Source of the DNA: Streptomyces sp. NBC_01016
Lineage (GTDB): Bacteria; Actinomycetota; Actinomycetes; Streptomycetales; Streptomycetaceae
Assembly (NCBI RefSeq): GCF_026341035.1
Contig: NZ_JAPEOQ010000001.1
Location: 5,022,001 to 5,086,000 of the forward strand
Direction of reading: 5' to 3'
DNA: 64,000 bases
Below, piece by piece: positions 33,448 to 42,372 of this stretch. The translations under genes and the position numbers were made by a program. The notes beneath the pieces were generated by a model. It was not told the origin of the DNA, did no database searches, and saw only the letters and a list, made by a program, of their open reading frames with translations. Position 1 is the first letter of the stretch. The number at the start of each line of letters is the position of its first letter.

Positions 33448-34421
33448 CGGAGGGCCTCCTCGGGCCGGAGGGTCTGCTCGGCGCCGCCGGTCAGGGCGAA
33501 GAACACGTCGTCGAGGTCGGGGGTGTGCACGGACAGCTCGTCCGCCTCGATGCCCGCCGCGTCCAACCAGTCGAGTACGGAGCGCAGTTCGCGCTGGGTG
33601 CCGTCGCTGGGGATCCGCACCGTCAGCGCGTCGTCGTCCGCGGTGACATCGCGGAGCACGGCGACGGCGCCCCGGTAGCCGGCCGGATCGGTGAACCGCA
33701 GCCGCACATGGCCGCCCGGCACGAGCCGCTTCAGCTCCTCGGCGGAGCCCGAGGCGGCGATCCGGCCCTCGCTCAACACAGCGATGCGGTCGGCGAGTTC
33801 ATCGGCCTCGTCCAGGTACTGCGTGGTGAGGAAGACGGTGACACCGTCGGCGACGAGTTCGCGGATCATGCGCCACATCGTGTGGCGGCTGCGCGGGTCG
33901 AGGCCGGTCGTCGGCTCGTCGAGGAACAGGATGCGCGGGGAGCCGACCAGCGTCATGGCGATGTCGAGGCGGCGCGTCATGCCGCCGGAGTACGTCGACG
34001 CGGGCTTGCTTGCCGCCTCGGAGAGGTCGAAGCGGTCGAGGAGCCCGGCGGCCAGCCGGCGGCCCTCGCGCCGGGGCAGATGGTGCAGATCCGCCATGAT
34101 GTGCATGTTCTCCTCACCGGTGATCAGGCCGTCGACGGCCGAGAACTGCCCGGTCACCCCGATCGCCGCGCGCACGGCCTGGGGGTCGGCGGCGAGGTCG
34201 TGGCCGCCGACGGACAGCTCGCCCGCGTCGGCGGTGACGAGCGTGGAGAGGATCTTGACGGCGGTGGTCTTGCCCGCGCCGTTCGGCCCGAGCAGCGAGA
34301 AGACGGAGCCGGCCGGCACCGCGAGATCGATGCCGTCGAGCACGGCCTTGTCGCCGTAGGCCTTGCGGAGCCCCTTCGCCGCGATGGCGAGGGGAGGGGG
34401 TGTCGCTGTCGTGGTGGTCAT
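33444..34421 (-). CDS. ABC exporter ATP-binding protein (DrrA-like)
   Basis: 325-residue ATPase with Walker A LLGPNGAGKTTAV, Q-loop VTGQFSAVD, signature YSGGMTRRLDIA, Walker B ILFLDEPTTGLDPRSR and the switch in LTTQYLDEAD. These forms, with a C-terminal extension of about 80 residues, are typical of DrrA. No Shine-Dalgarno sequence precedes the ATG. Probably induced through the 11-bp repeats 33 bases upstream, by the neighbouring SARP. Confidence 0.95.
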   Translation of the reverse strand: MTTTTATPPPLAIAAKGLRKAYGDKAVLDGIDLAVPAGSVFSLLGPNGAGKTTAVKILSTLVTADAGELSVGGHDLAADPQAVRAAIGVTGQFSAVDGLITGEENMHIMADLHHLPRREGRRLAAGLLDRFDLSEAASKPASTYSGGMTRRLDIAMTLVGSPRILFLDEPTTGLDPRSRHTMWRMIRELVADGVTVFLTTQYLDEADELADRIAVLSEGRIAASGSAEELKRLVPGGHVRLRFTDPAGYRGAVAVLRDVTADDDALTVRIPSDGTQRELRSVLDWLDAAGIEADELSVHTPDLDDVFFALTGGAEQTLRPEEALR

Positions 34422-34453
34422 GCGGCAGAGGCTGTGGCACGGCGCACTCAGGC

Positions 34454-34475
34454 TGGTTTCAGTGTGGTTTCAGTG
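34454..34475 (-). promoter_or_regulatory. 11-bp exact tandem repeat, candidate SARP binding site
   Basis: TGGTTTCAGTG occurs twice with no gap (CACTGAAACCA twice in the direction of the exporter genes), 33 bases before the DrrA-like ATG. SARP proteins recognise direct repeats with this 11-bp spacing just upstream of the -10 region. The adjacent gene encodes a SARP. Confidence 0.6.
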
Positions 34476-34642
34476 GCCATCCGGGTCCCGCGGTCTTGCC
34501 GGGGACGCGCGCCCGTGCTGTGATGCCAACTGCCCGTCCCCGCAACAATGTTCAACGAAGTCCAACGTAATACACCGCAGTTGCACAGACCCGAGCGGCG
34601 AGCCGCCACTCATCCTCGACGCGTCCCAGCACAGGAGGATCC

Positions 34643-37291
34643 GTGCGCACAAGGAACCCCAGAAATCCCGGAGAACCCCGAACCCTCAGACGTCACGCAA
34701 GGCATCTGTCCCTGCTCCTCACCGCGGCCCTGGGCCTCAGCGCTCTCGCGGTGGCCCCGTCCGGCGCCGCCGCCACCGCGGACGACGACCCGGTCGTGCC
34801 GCACGGACTGAAGGGCGAGTACTACACCCAGTCCGCCTCCGGCGCCTTCGACTTCGACAAGCTCAAGGCCACCGGCTTCGACCCGCAGATCGACTTCAAC
34901 AGCCTCGACTCCCGTCTGTCGTCCGCGACCGGCCAGGCGGACGACGCGAGCGTGCGCTGGACCGGGAAGCTGGTGCCGGAGAAGTCCGGGCCGACAACGT
35001 TGTCTATGATCGGTGACAACGGCTTCCGGCTGTGGGTCGACAACAAGCTGGTCATCGACCACTGGGTCGACGACTGGGAGAAGGAACAGACTTCCCAGCC
35101 CGTCGACCTGACCGCGGGCAAGGCGGTCGACATCAAGGTCGAGTACTTCGAGCACATCGGCGGCTCCAACCTCCACCTGCGCTGGACCGAGCCCGGTGAG
35201 AAGAAGGAGGCCATCCCGTCCTCCGCGTTCCGGATCCCCGACGACTGGAAGTACGACGGCGCCATCGGCACCACCGTGCTCGGCGACGGCCGCACCCTGA
35301 AGCTGGACTTCGCGCAGAAGCTGGGCGCCGTCCCCGGTGACATCAACGATCACCTGAAGGCCGTCATCGGCGGTGCCAAGTGGCCGCTCGGCACGGCGAA
35401 GGCGGACCCCGACGACCCGCGCGCGCTGATCGTGGGCCTCGACGAGCCGGTCGTCGGCAACAAGGACGGCGACGCCTCGGGCCAGGCCGACGTGACGTAC
35501 GACGGCAAGGGCGGACTGGCCGGAAGCGACGGCACGGCCATCGGCTCCTTCTGGTCGAGCGGGCCCAACCACTCGACGCACGAGCTGACCACCAAGTGGG
35601 GCGACGACGTCACCCCGGCCAACGCCCACCGCGAGTACCCGCGTCCGCAGCTCACCCGCGACAAGTGGAAGAACCTCAACGGCAGTTGGGAGTTCGCCGC
35701 CGCGAAGGAGGGCGAGCAGCCGCCGGTCGGCAAGAAGCTGGGCGAGAAGATCCTCGTGCCCTACCCGGTCGAGTCCCAGCTCTCCGGCGTCCAGCGCCAC
35801 GAGGACCGCATGTGGTACCGGCGCACCTTCACCGTGCCCGCCGACTGGAAGGTCGGCGACAAGCGGCGGCTGCGGCTCAACTTCGGTGCCGTGGACTGGA
35901 AGTCGGAGATCTACGTGAACGGCACGAAGGTCGCCGATCACAAGGGCGGCTACGACAAGTTCAGCGCCGATGTCACCGACGCCCTCAAGCCGGGCCGCAC
36001 TCAGGAACTCATCGTCGGCGTCTACGACCCGACCGACGCCGACAACGCCGAGAACCCGCCCATGGGCAAGCAGCGGCTCGACCCCAGCGGTATCTGGTAC
36101 ACCCCGTCCTCCGGCATCTGGCAGACCGTGTGGATGGAGCCGGTCGCCGCAGACCACGCCACCGACCTGAAGGTGACGCCGAATGTGAAGACGGGCGAAG
36201 TGGCCATCTCCGCAACGGGTGTTCGTGACGGCGTCCCCGTCACGGCGACGGCGTACGCGGACGGCAAGAAGGTCGCCACCGCCACCGGAACCTCCGGCGG
36301 ACCGCTCACCCTGAAGATCGCCAAGCCGCACCTGTGGTCGCCCGACGACCCCTTCCTCTACGACCTCAAGGTGGGCGTCGGCGAGGACAAGGTCGGCAGC
36401 TACTTCGGGATGCGCTCGATCTCCGTCGAGAAGGTGAACGGCACGCCGCGCACCATCCTCAACGGCAAGCCGGTCTTCATGATGGCCACCCTCGACCAGG
36501 GCTTCTGGCCCGACGGCCTGCACACCGCGCCCAGCGACGACGCGCTCGCGTACGACCTGAAGATGCACAAGAAAATGGGCTTCAACTCGGTCCGCAAGCA
36601 CATCAAGGTCGAACCCGACCGCTGGTTCTACTGGGCCGACAAGCTCGGCCTGATGGTCTGGCAGGACATGCCGGCGATGGAGGCCGGCACGAACCCGTCG
36701 ACGGCCGCCCGCGCCGAGTTCGAGCGCGAGATGAAGATCATGATCGACCAGCACATCAACCACCCGTCGGTCGTCATGTGGGTCACCCTGAACGAGGGCT
36801 GGGGCCAGTACGACGAGGGCCGCCTCGCCACCCAGGCCAAGTCCTGGGACCCGACCCGCCTCATCAACGGCATGTCGGGCCTCAACCTCGGCAAGGACGG
36901 CGGCACCGGCGACATCATGGATGAACACGGCTACCCGAGCCCCGCCCTGCCACCCAAGCCGGACGGCGAACGCGCCCTGGTCGCGGGCGAGTACGGCGGC
37001 CTCGGCCTCGCGGTGCCGGGCCACGCCTGGTCGGTCCAGCAGTCCTACGTCGACGTGGACCCGGCGACGTACACGGACGGCTACCTCGAGAAGCTGGACG
37101 AGGTGCACAAGCTGGCCTGCAAGGGCGGCAACGGCGCCGTCTACACGCAGATCTCCGACGTCGAGGGCGAGTTGAACGGTCTGCTCACCTATGACCGCCG
37201 GGTCGTCAAGCCCGACGTGAAGCGGGTGCACGACGCCCAGCAGGCGCTGATCCGCGACGCCTCGCAGGACACCGTGGCGAACTGCTCCTGA
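34643..37291 (+). CDS. Secreted GH2-family glycoside hydrolase with PA14 domain
   Basis: 882-residue exported enzyme. Signal peptide residues 1-45 end SGAAA, residues 52-190 form a PA14 domain (GLKGEYYT, GDNGFRLWVDNKLVIDHW), and the rest is a GH2 sandwich-plus-barrel. The barrel acid/base Glu is in VTLNEGWGQ (about 718) and the nucleophile Glu in VAGEYGG (about 783). GH2 includes beta-galactosidase, beta-mannosidase and arabinosidase activities; which applies is not decided. The GTG at 34643 has AGGAGG four bases upstream. A LacI-type palindrome lies inside the gene near codon 118. It heads a set with GH127-type and GH92 genes, suggesting attack on a plant or fungal glycan containing arabinose and mannose. 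Confidence 0.92.
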   Translation: MRTRNPRNPGEPRTLRRHARHLSLLLTAALGLSALAVAPSGAAATADDDPVVPHGLKGEYYTQSASGAFDFDKLKATGFDPQIDFNSLDSRLSSATGQADDASVRWTGKLVPEKSGPTTLSMIGDNGFRLWVDNKLVIDHWVDDWEKEQTSQPVDLTAGKAVDIKVEYFEHIGGSNLHLRWTEPGEKKEAIPSSAFRIPDDWKYDGAIGTTVLGDGRTLKLDFAQKLGAVPGDINDHLKAVIGGAKWPLGTAKADPDDPRALIVGLDEPVVGNKDGDASGQADVTYDGKGGLAGSDGTAIGSFWSSGPNHSTHELTTKWGDDVTPANAHREYPRPQLTRDKWKNLNGSWEFAAAKEGEQPPVGKKLGEKILVPYPVESQLSGVQRHEDRMWYRRTFTVPADWKVGDKRRLRLNFGAVDWKSEIYVNGTKVADHKGGYDKFSADVTDALKPGRTQELIVGVYDPTDADNAENPPMGKQRLDPSGIWYTPSSGIWQTVWMEPVAADHATDLKVTPNVKTGEVAISATGVRDGVPVTATAYADGKKVATATGTSGGPLTLKIAKPHLWSPDDPFLYDLKVGVGEDKVGSYFGMRSISVEKVNGTPRTILNGKPVFMMATLDQGFWPDGLHTAPSDDALAYDLKMHKKMGFNSVRKHIKVEPDRWFYWADKLGLMVWQDMPAMEAGTNPSTAARAEFEREMKIMIDQHINHPSVVMWVTLNEGWGQYDEGRLATQAKSWDPTRLINGMSGLNLGKDGGTGDIMDEHGYPSPALPPKPDGERALVAGEYGGLGLAVPGHAWSVQQSYVDVDPATYTDGYLEKLDEVHKLACKGGNGAVYTQISDVEGELNGLLTYDRRVVKPDVKRVHDAQQALIRDASQDTVANCS
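34993..35004. promoter_or_regulatory. LacI-type operator inside the GH2 gene
   Basis: GACAACGTTGTC is a perfect 12-base palindrome with the central CG typical of LacI/GalR operators. The identical site stands before the GH92 gene at 39832. An intragenic copy 350 bases into the first gene of the set could allow roadblock or looping repression. Confidence 0.55.
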
Positions 37292-37304
37292 CCCGTACGC
37301 CCTT

Positions 37305-37334
37305 GGGGCGGGCCCGTACTCACGGGCCCGCCCC
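37305..37334 (+). terminator. Intrinsic terminator between GH2 and GH127-type genes
   Basis: GGGGCGGGCCCGT and ACGGGCCCGCCCC are perfect 13-base arms around ACTC, followed by TCTTTC. It lies 13 bases after the GH2 stop, so the next gene probably needs read-through or its own promoter. Confidence 0.8.
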
Positions 37335-37354
37335 TCTTTCGTAGGAGGCACTTC

Positions 37355-39757
37355 ATGACTGTGACTCGACGCGGCGTGCTCCAGGCCGCGACGGTGGCCT
37401 GTGCGGCCACCGCGTGGGGCGGTGCGGGCACCGCGACGGCGCGGGCGGACGCGTCGGGACCGGCCGCCGACGCGTTCACGCGCTTGCCCGTCGGCAGCGT
37501 CACCGCCGACGGGTGGCTCGCCGGCCAACTGCGCCTGGAACTGGCCGGACTGTGCGGACGGTACGAGCGGAAGTCCCACTTCCTCGACATGGACACGTGC
37601 GGCTGGATCCACCCGGAACTCGCCGGCTGGGAGGAAGTCCCTTACTGGCTGCGGGGGTTCGTGCCCCTCGCGATCGCCACTCGCGACGCCGACGCGCTCG
37701 CCACGTGCAGGCGCTGGATCGACCCCATCCTCGCCACCCAGCAGTCCGACGGATTCTTCGGGCCGCGCGCCCTGCGCACGTCGTTGAACGGAGGCCCGGA
37801 CTTCTGGCCGTTCCTGCCGCTCCTGATGGCGCTGCGTACGTGGGAGGAGTACACCCACGACGAGCGCATCGTGCCGTTCCTGACCCGCTTCATGACCTAC
37901 ATGGCCACCCAGGGGAAGGGTGCCTTCGACAGCAGCTGGGTCTCCGTGCGCTGGGGCGACGGCATCGACACCGCGCGCTGGCTGTACGAGCGGACCGGCG
38001 ATGCCTTCCTCGTGGACCTCGTCGGCAAGATGCACCGCTACGGAGCCGACTGGACGGGGAAGCTCCCCACCCCGCACAACGTCAACATCGCCCAAGGCTT
38101 CCGCGAACCCGCCCAGTACGCCCAGTGGGCCACCGAAGGGGCGGCGGAACTGCGCCGCGCCACCTACCGCACGTACGACCAAGTGCTGCACGAATACGGG
38201 CAGTTCCCCGGCGGCGGCATGGCGGGGGACGAGAACGCCCGGCCCGGGTTCGGCGACCCGCGCCAGGGGTTCGAGACCTGCGGCATCGTCGAGTTCATGG
38301 CCAGCCACGAGCTGCTCACCCGGATCACCGGCGATCCCGTGTGGGCGGACCGCTGCGAGGACCTGGCCTTCAACATGCTCCCGGCCGCCCTGGACCCGAC
38401 CGGCAAGGGAATCCACTACGTCACCAGCGCCAACGGCATCGACCTCGACAACACCCGCAAGACCGACGGGCAGTTCCAGAACGGCTTCGCCATGCAGTCC
38501 TTCCAGCCCGGCGTCGACCAGTACCGGTGCTGCCCGCACAACTACGGCATGGGCTGGCCCTACTTCGCCGAGGAACTGTGGCTCGCGGGGCCCGACGGTG
38601 GGCTGGTGGCCGCGATGTACGCGCCGTGCGAGGTACGCGCCGAGGCGGGCGACGGGGTGAAGGTCACGGTGCGGGAGGAGACGGAGTACCCCTTCGACGA
38701 GACGGTGACCCTGAGCGTCGGCGTGGAGCGTGCGGTGGAGTTCCCGCTGCGCCTGCGCATTCCGGGGTGGTGCGAGGCGCCGCGCCTGACGGTCAACGGC
38801 CGCCCGGTGAAGGCCGCGAAGGGGCCCTCGTTCGCGGAGGTCCGGCGCACGTGGCGGGACGGCGACGAGGTGCGGCTGCGCCTGCCGCAGAGGACCGCGC
38901 TGCGCACCTGGAAGGGGAACCACGACAGCGTCAGCGTCGACCACGGCCCGCTCACGTACTCGCTGCGGATCGGCGAGAGATATGTGCGCACGGGCGGCGA
39001 CGACACATTCCCCGAGTACGACGTGCACGCCACCACGCCCTGGAACTACGGTCTGATAGCGGGCAGTTCGGCCACCGTGCACCGCAAGGAGGGGCCGCTC
39101 GCGGACAACCCGTTCACCCTGGACGGCACGCCGCTCACGCTCACCGCGCGGGCCCGCCGCATCCCCGAGTGGATCGCCGACGAGGAGGGCGTCGTCGCAC
39201 CCCTGCAACCGAGCCCCGCGCGCAGCCGGGCGGTGGTGGAGGACGTGACCCTGGTGCCGATGGGCGCGGCCCGGCTGCGGATCACCGCGTTCCCGACCGC
39301 GGCCCCGAGTGGTAGTTCGTGGACGCCACAGCCGCGCCACCACCGTGTGCTGAACCGGCACAGCGGCAAGGTCCTCGCGGTCGACGGCATGTCGACGGAC
39401 AACGACGCGCGGGTCGTGCAGTTCCGCAATGCGGGCACCGGCGACCATGCGTGGCAGCTCCTGCCGGCCGACGCGGGCGCACTCCGGATCCGCAACGGCC
39501 AGAGCGGTAAGTACCTGGCAGTGAAGGGGAGTTCCACCGCCGACAGCGCGCTGGTCGTGCAGTACGAGGACGACGGCAGTGGCCGGGAGGGCCTGCTGTG
39601 GGAGCGGGAGGAGCAGAGCGACGGCTGGTTCCTGCTGCGCAACCGGCACAGCGGCAAGGTGCTCGGTGTCGACGGCATGTCCACGGCCGACAGCGCACAG
39701 GTCGTGCAGTTCGCCGACAACGGGACGGAGGACCACCTGTGGCGGTTGGATTCTTGA
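37355..39757 (+). CDS. Secreted GH127-type beta-L-arabinofuranosidase-like enzyme with ricin-type lectin domain
   Basis: 800-residue Tat-exported protein (VTRRGVLQAATVA at residues 3-15). The catalytic part belongs to the GH127/GH146 (former DUF1680) group. E307-T-C309 and C392-C393 match the zinc ligands and nucleophile cysteine of HypBA1, and a glutamate in GDEN 14 residues earlier is a candidate acid/base. From about residue 665 three beta-trefoil repeats (NRHSGKVLAVDGMSTDN, NGQSGKYLAVKGSST, NRHSGKVLGVDGMST) form a ricin-like CBM13 module that binds sugars. TAGGAGG lies seven bases before the ATG. It likely trims arabinofuranose from plant glycoproteins or arabinan outside the cell. Confidence 0.92.
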   Translation: MTVTRRGVLQAATVACAATAWGGAGTATARADASGPAADAFTRLPVGSVTADGWLAGQLRLELAGLCGRYERKSHFLDMDTCGWIHPELAGWEEVPYWLRGFVPLAIATRDADALATCRRWIDPILATQQSDGFFGPRALRTSLNGGPDFWPFLPLLMALRTWEEYTHDERIVPFLTRFMTYMATQGKGAFDSSWVSVRWGDGIDTARWLYERTGDAFLVDLVGKMHRYGADWTGKLPTPHNVNIAQGFREPAQYAQWATEGAAELRRATYRTYDQVLHEYGQFPGGGMAGDENARPGFGDPRQGFETCGIVEFMASHELLTRITGDPVWADRCEDLAFNMLPAALDPTGKGIHYVTSANGIDLDNTRKTDGQFQNGFAMQSFQPGVDQYRCCPHNYGMGWPYFAEELWLAGPDGGLVAAMYAPCEVRAEAGDGVKVTVREETEYPFDETVTLSVGVERAVEFPLRLRIPGWCEAPRLTVNGRPVKAAKGPSFAEVRRTWRDGDEVRLRLPQRTALRTWKGNHDSVSVDHGPLTYSLRIGERYVRTGGDDTFPEYDVHATTPWNYGLIAGSSATVHRKEGPLADNPFTLDGTPLTLTARARRIPEWIADEEGVVAPLQPSPARSRAVVEDVTLVPMGAARLRITAFPTAAPSGSSWTPQPRHHRVLNRHSGKVLAVDGMSTDNDARVVQFRNAGTGDHAWQLLPADAGALRIRNGQSGKYLAVKGSSTADSALVVQYEDDGSGREGLLWEREEQSDGWFLLRNRHSGKVLGVDGMSTADSAQVVQFADNGTEDHLWRLDS

Positions 39758-39831
39758 TGGGTGCTGGAGTCTTGGTGGGCGCCGGAGTCTTGACGGGCCG
39801 TTGGGGCGCACGAAGAATGACCAGCCATGCT

Positions 39832-39843
39832 GACAACGTTGTC
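39832..39843. promoter_or_regulatory. LacI-type operator before the GH92 gene
   Basis: GACAACGTTGTC, identical to the intragenic copy at 34993, ends 12 bases before the GH92 ATG and thus overlaps the leader and ribosome-site region. No LacI-family gene is in the window, so the regulator must be elsewhere. Confidence 0.65.
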
Positions 39844-39855
39844 GAAGGGTGCAGG

Positions 39856-42204
39856 ATGAGAAGCCGCAGAAGACCCGTCCGCCGCACACTGGGGGTGCTC
39901 GCCGCGGCCGCCGCGCTGCTCGGCGCCGGCCTCGCGGCACCCGCCGCGGCCTCGGCCTCCTCCGGGGACGGCCAACTGACCGATCTGGTCAACCCGTTCA
40001 TCGGCACGGAGAACGAGGGCAACACCTATCCGGGCGCCGCCGTCCCCTTCGGCATGGTGCAGTTCTCGCCCGACACCGGGCACAACACCGGATACGACTA
40101 CTCGGAGAACCACATCCGCGGCTTCTCCACCGTCCATCTGTCCGGCGTGGGCTGCGGGTTGGGCGGCGACCTGCCGGTGCTGCCGACCGTGGGTGACATT
40201 GGGAGCACGGACTACGCGAAGTACGCGGCCGAGTTCAGCCACGACGACGAGAAGGCGTCGCCCGGCTACTACAAGGTGGGCCTGAAGACCGGCATCGACG
40301 CGGAGCTGAGCGCCACCAAGCGGACCGGCGTGCAGAAGTACACGTTCCCGGCCACCGACAAGGCCAACGTGATGATCAACGCGGGCCAGTCGCTGCACAA
40401 GACCGTGCACACCAAGGTCGACATCCTCGACAGCAGGACCGTGCGCACCGCCATCACCGGCAGCGGCTTCTGCCAGGACACCAAGCAGTACACGCTCTAC
40501 ACGATCACCAAGTTCGACCGGCCCTTCGCCACGTCCGGCACCTGGAAGGGTGACACCGTCACCGAGGGCTCCAAGTCCTCGGCCGCGGACGCCGAGCGCA
40601 ACGGCGCGTATCTCCGCTTCGACACCAGCAAGGACCGCACCGTCGAGGCGACGACCGCGATCTCCTACGTGGACGCCCACGGCGCGGCGCTCAACCTCCG
40701 TACGGAGGGCGGCCGTTCCTTCGACTCCGTGCACGCCGCGGCCCAGTCCGCGTGGGAGGACCGGCTCGACGACGTCAAGGCACAGGGCGGCAGCGAGACC
40801 CTGCGCCGCACCTTCTACTCCTCGCTGTACCGCTCGTTCCTCGCGCCGAACATCGGCAGCGACGTCGACGGCCGCTACACCGGCTGGGACCAGAAGATCC
40901 ACCGCGCCAAGGGATTCACGTACTACCAGAACTGGTCGCTCTGGGACACGTATCGCACCCAGGCGCAGCTGCTCTCGCTGCTGGCGCCGCGCGAGTCGCG
41001 GGACATGGCGCTGTCGGTGATCCGGATCGACAAGGACAGCGGCTGGCTGCCCAAGTGGGGCTACGGCACGGTCGAGACGAACATCATGACCGGCGACCCG
41101 GTCACCCCCTTCCTCACCAACGCCTACCAGCAGGGTCTGCTCAAGGGGCACGAGGAGGACGCCTACCGGGCGCTGAAGAAGAACGCCGACGGCGTGCCGC
41201 CGGCCGACTCCGCCCCCGTGGGCCGCGAGGCCAACAAGGAGTACCTCGCCGACGGGTTCGCGCCGTACATCAAGGACCGCGAGCACGTGAAGCCCGGCGA
41301 CTCCGATTACGACCACGGGGCCTCGGCCACCCTCGAGTACGCCCTGTCCGACGCCATGCTCGGCCAGATGGCGAAGGAGCTCGGGCACAAGGACGACGCG
41401 AAGCGGTACACCGAGCGGGCGCAGAACTACCGGAAGATCTACGACAGTTTGACCGGATTTTTCCGTGCGCGCGACGCTTCGGGTGCCTTCACCGGCCCCG
41501 CCGACCCGGCCAAGAGCGAGGGCTTCCACGAGGGCACGTCCTGGCAGTATCAGTGGCTCGTCCCGCAGGACCTGCCCGGCATGGTCGATCTGATCGGCGG
41601 GAAGGAGGCCGCGAACAAGCGCCTCGACTCGTTCTTCGCCTACGACGAGCTGGTGAAGGACCCCGCGAAGACCGCCCGCGAGGTGTGGGTCAACGGCCCG
41701 TACGACTACTACAACGCGGACAAGTACAACCCGCAGAACGAGCCGGACCTGATCGCGCCCTACACGTACCTCTCCACCGGTCAGCCGTGGAAGACCACCG
41801 ACGTGGTGCACGCCGCGCTGACCCTGTTCACCGACACCCCGACCGGCATGACCGGCAATGACGACCTGGGCACGATGTCCGCCTGGAACGTCCTGTCGTC
41901 GATCGGGATCTTCCCGGTGCAGCCCGGCACGGACACGTGGAGCCTGTCGACGCCCGTCTTCGAGCGGGTCGACGTCACGCTCGACCGGCGCTACTACCCG
42001 AAGGGCGCGCTGACCGTCCGGGCGCCCGGCACCTCGGAGGGCAACCGGTACATCCAGTCGGCGCGGACGGACGGCGCCGCGTACGACAAGACGTATCTGA
42101 CCACGGAGGATCTGCGGGGCCTGCGGAACCTGTCCTTCACCGTCGGCGGCGAACCGTCGGCGTGGGGGACCGGTGCCGACGCGGCGCCGCCCGCCCTCAA
42201 GTGA
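39856..42204 (+). CDS. Secreted GH92-family alpha-mannosidase
   Basis: 782-residue exported enzyme with signal peptide residues 1-38 (ending APAAASA). The GH92 start VNPFIGTENEGNTYPGAAVP and HLSGVGCGLGGDLPV are diagnostic. WSLWDTYRTQ, HEGTSWQYQW and TGNDDLGTMSAW lie in the catalytic C-terminal domain. GH92 enzymes are calcium-dependent exo-alpha-mannosidases (mostly 1,2 linkages) that trim N-glycans or fungal mannans. The ATG at 39856 follows AGGG by seven bases and sits directly behind a LacI-type operator. Confidence 0.95.
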   Translation: MRSRRRPVRRTLGVLAAAAALLGAGLAAPAAASASSGDGQLTDLVNPFIGTENEGNTYPGAAVPFGMVQFSPDTGHNTGYDYSENHIRGFSTVHLSGVGCGLGGDLPVLPTVGDIGSTDYAKYAAEFSHDDEKASPGYYKVGLKTGIDAELSATKRTGVQKYTFPATDKANVMINAGQSLHKTVHTKVDILDSRTVRTAITGSGFCQDTKQYTLYTITKFDRPFATSGTWKGDTVTEGSKSSAADAERNGAYLRFDTSKDRTVEATTAISYVDAHGAALNLRTEGGRSFDSVHAAAQSAWEDRLDDVKAQGGSETLRRTFYSSLYRSFLAPNIGSDVDGRYTGWDQKIHRAKGFTYYQNWSLWDTYRTQAQLLSLLAPRESRDMALSVIRIDKDSGWLPKWGYGTVETNIMTGDPVTPFLTNAYQQGLLKGHEEDAYRALKKNADGVPPADSAPVGREANKEYLADGFAPYIKDREHVKPGDSDYDHGASATLEYALSDAMLGQMAKELGHKDDAKRYTERAQNYRKIYDSLTGFFRARDASGAFTGPADPAKSEGFHEGTSWQYQWLVPQDLPGMVDLIGGKEAANKRLDSFFAYDELVKDPAKTAREVWVNGPYDYYNADKYNPQNEPDLIAPYTYLSTGQPWKTTDVVHAALTLFTDTPTGMTGNDDLGTMSAWNVLSSIGIFPVQPGTDTWSLSTPVFERVDVTLDRRYYPKGALTVRAPGTSEGNRYIQSARTDGAAYDKTYLTTEDLRGLRNLSFTVGGEPSAWGTGADAAPPALK

Positions 42205-42226
42205 CGTAAACGACACGCCACTTGAG
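42196..42226. repeat. Inverted repeat over the GH92 stop codon
   Basis: CTCAAGTG and CACTTGAG are perfect eight-base arms 15 bases apart, overlapping the stop codon of the mannosidase gene. It may aid termination with the hairpin at 42246. Confidence 0.45.
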
Positions 42227-42245
42227 TGGTCTACTGAGTCACATG

Positions 42246-42274
42246 AGACCCGCCTCTCCCAGAGGGGCGGGTCT
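42246..42274 (+). terminator. Terminator hairpin after the GH92 gene
   Basis: AGACCCGCC pairs with GGCGGGTCT, and an inner TCT/AGA pair with a two-base bulge closes on CCC. It stands 42 bases after the GH92 stop. Confidence 0.7.
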
Positions 42275-42372
42275 TCATCAGTTGTTAACGCAGAGTGGCA
42301 TGATCGTACTTGACCGTAATCGACTGCTGGCGGTTGACTGCGGGCTCACCGTCGTCGACGCGAGAGCCCTTC

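Noticed and set aside
34550..34590. Third degenerate LacI-type site before the GH2 gene (AACAATGTT region)
   Set aside because: Only four-base arms match and the central CG is missing, so it does not match the two perfect copies.
34610..39940. Open frame of more than 1700 codons on the minus strand opposite the GH2 and GH127-type genes
   Set aside because: High GC leaves stop-free antisense frames; its translation has no recognisable domains, while the plus strand encodes complete exported glycosidases with catalytic residues.
39046..42216. Open frame of about 1050 codons on the minus strand opposite the GH92 gene
   Set aside because: Same antisense effect; the plus-strand mannosidase is full length with family motifs.
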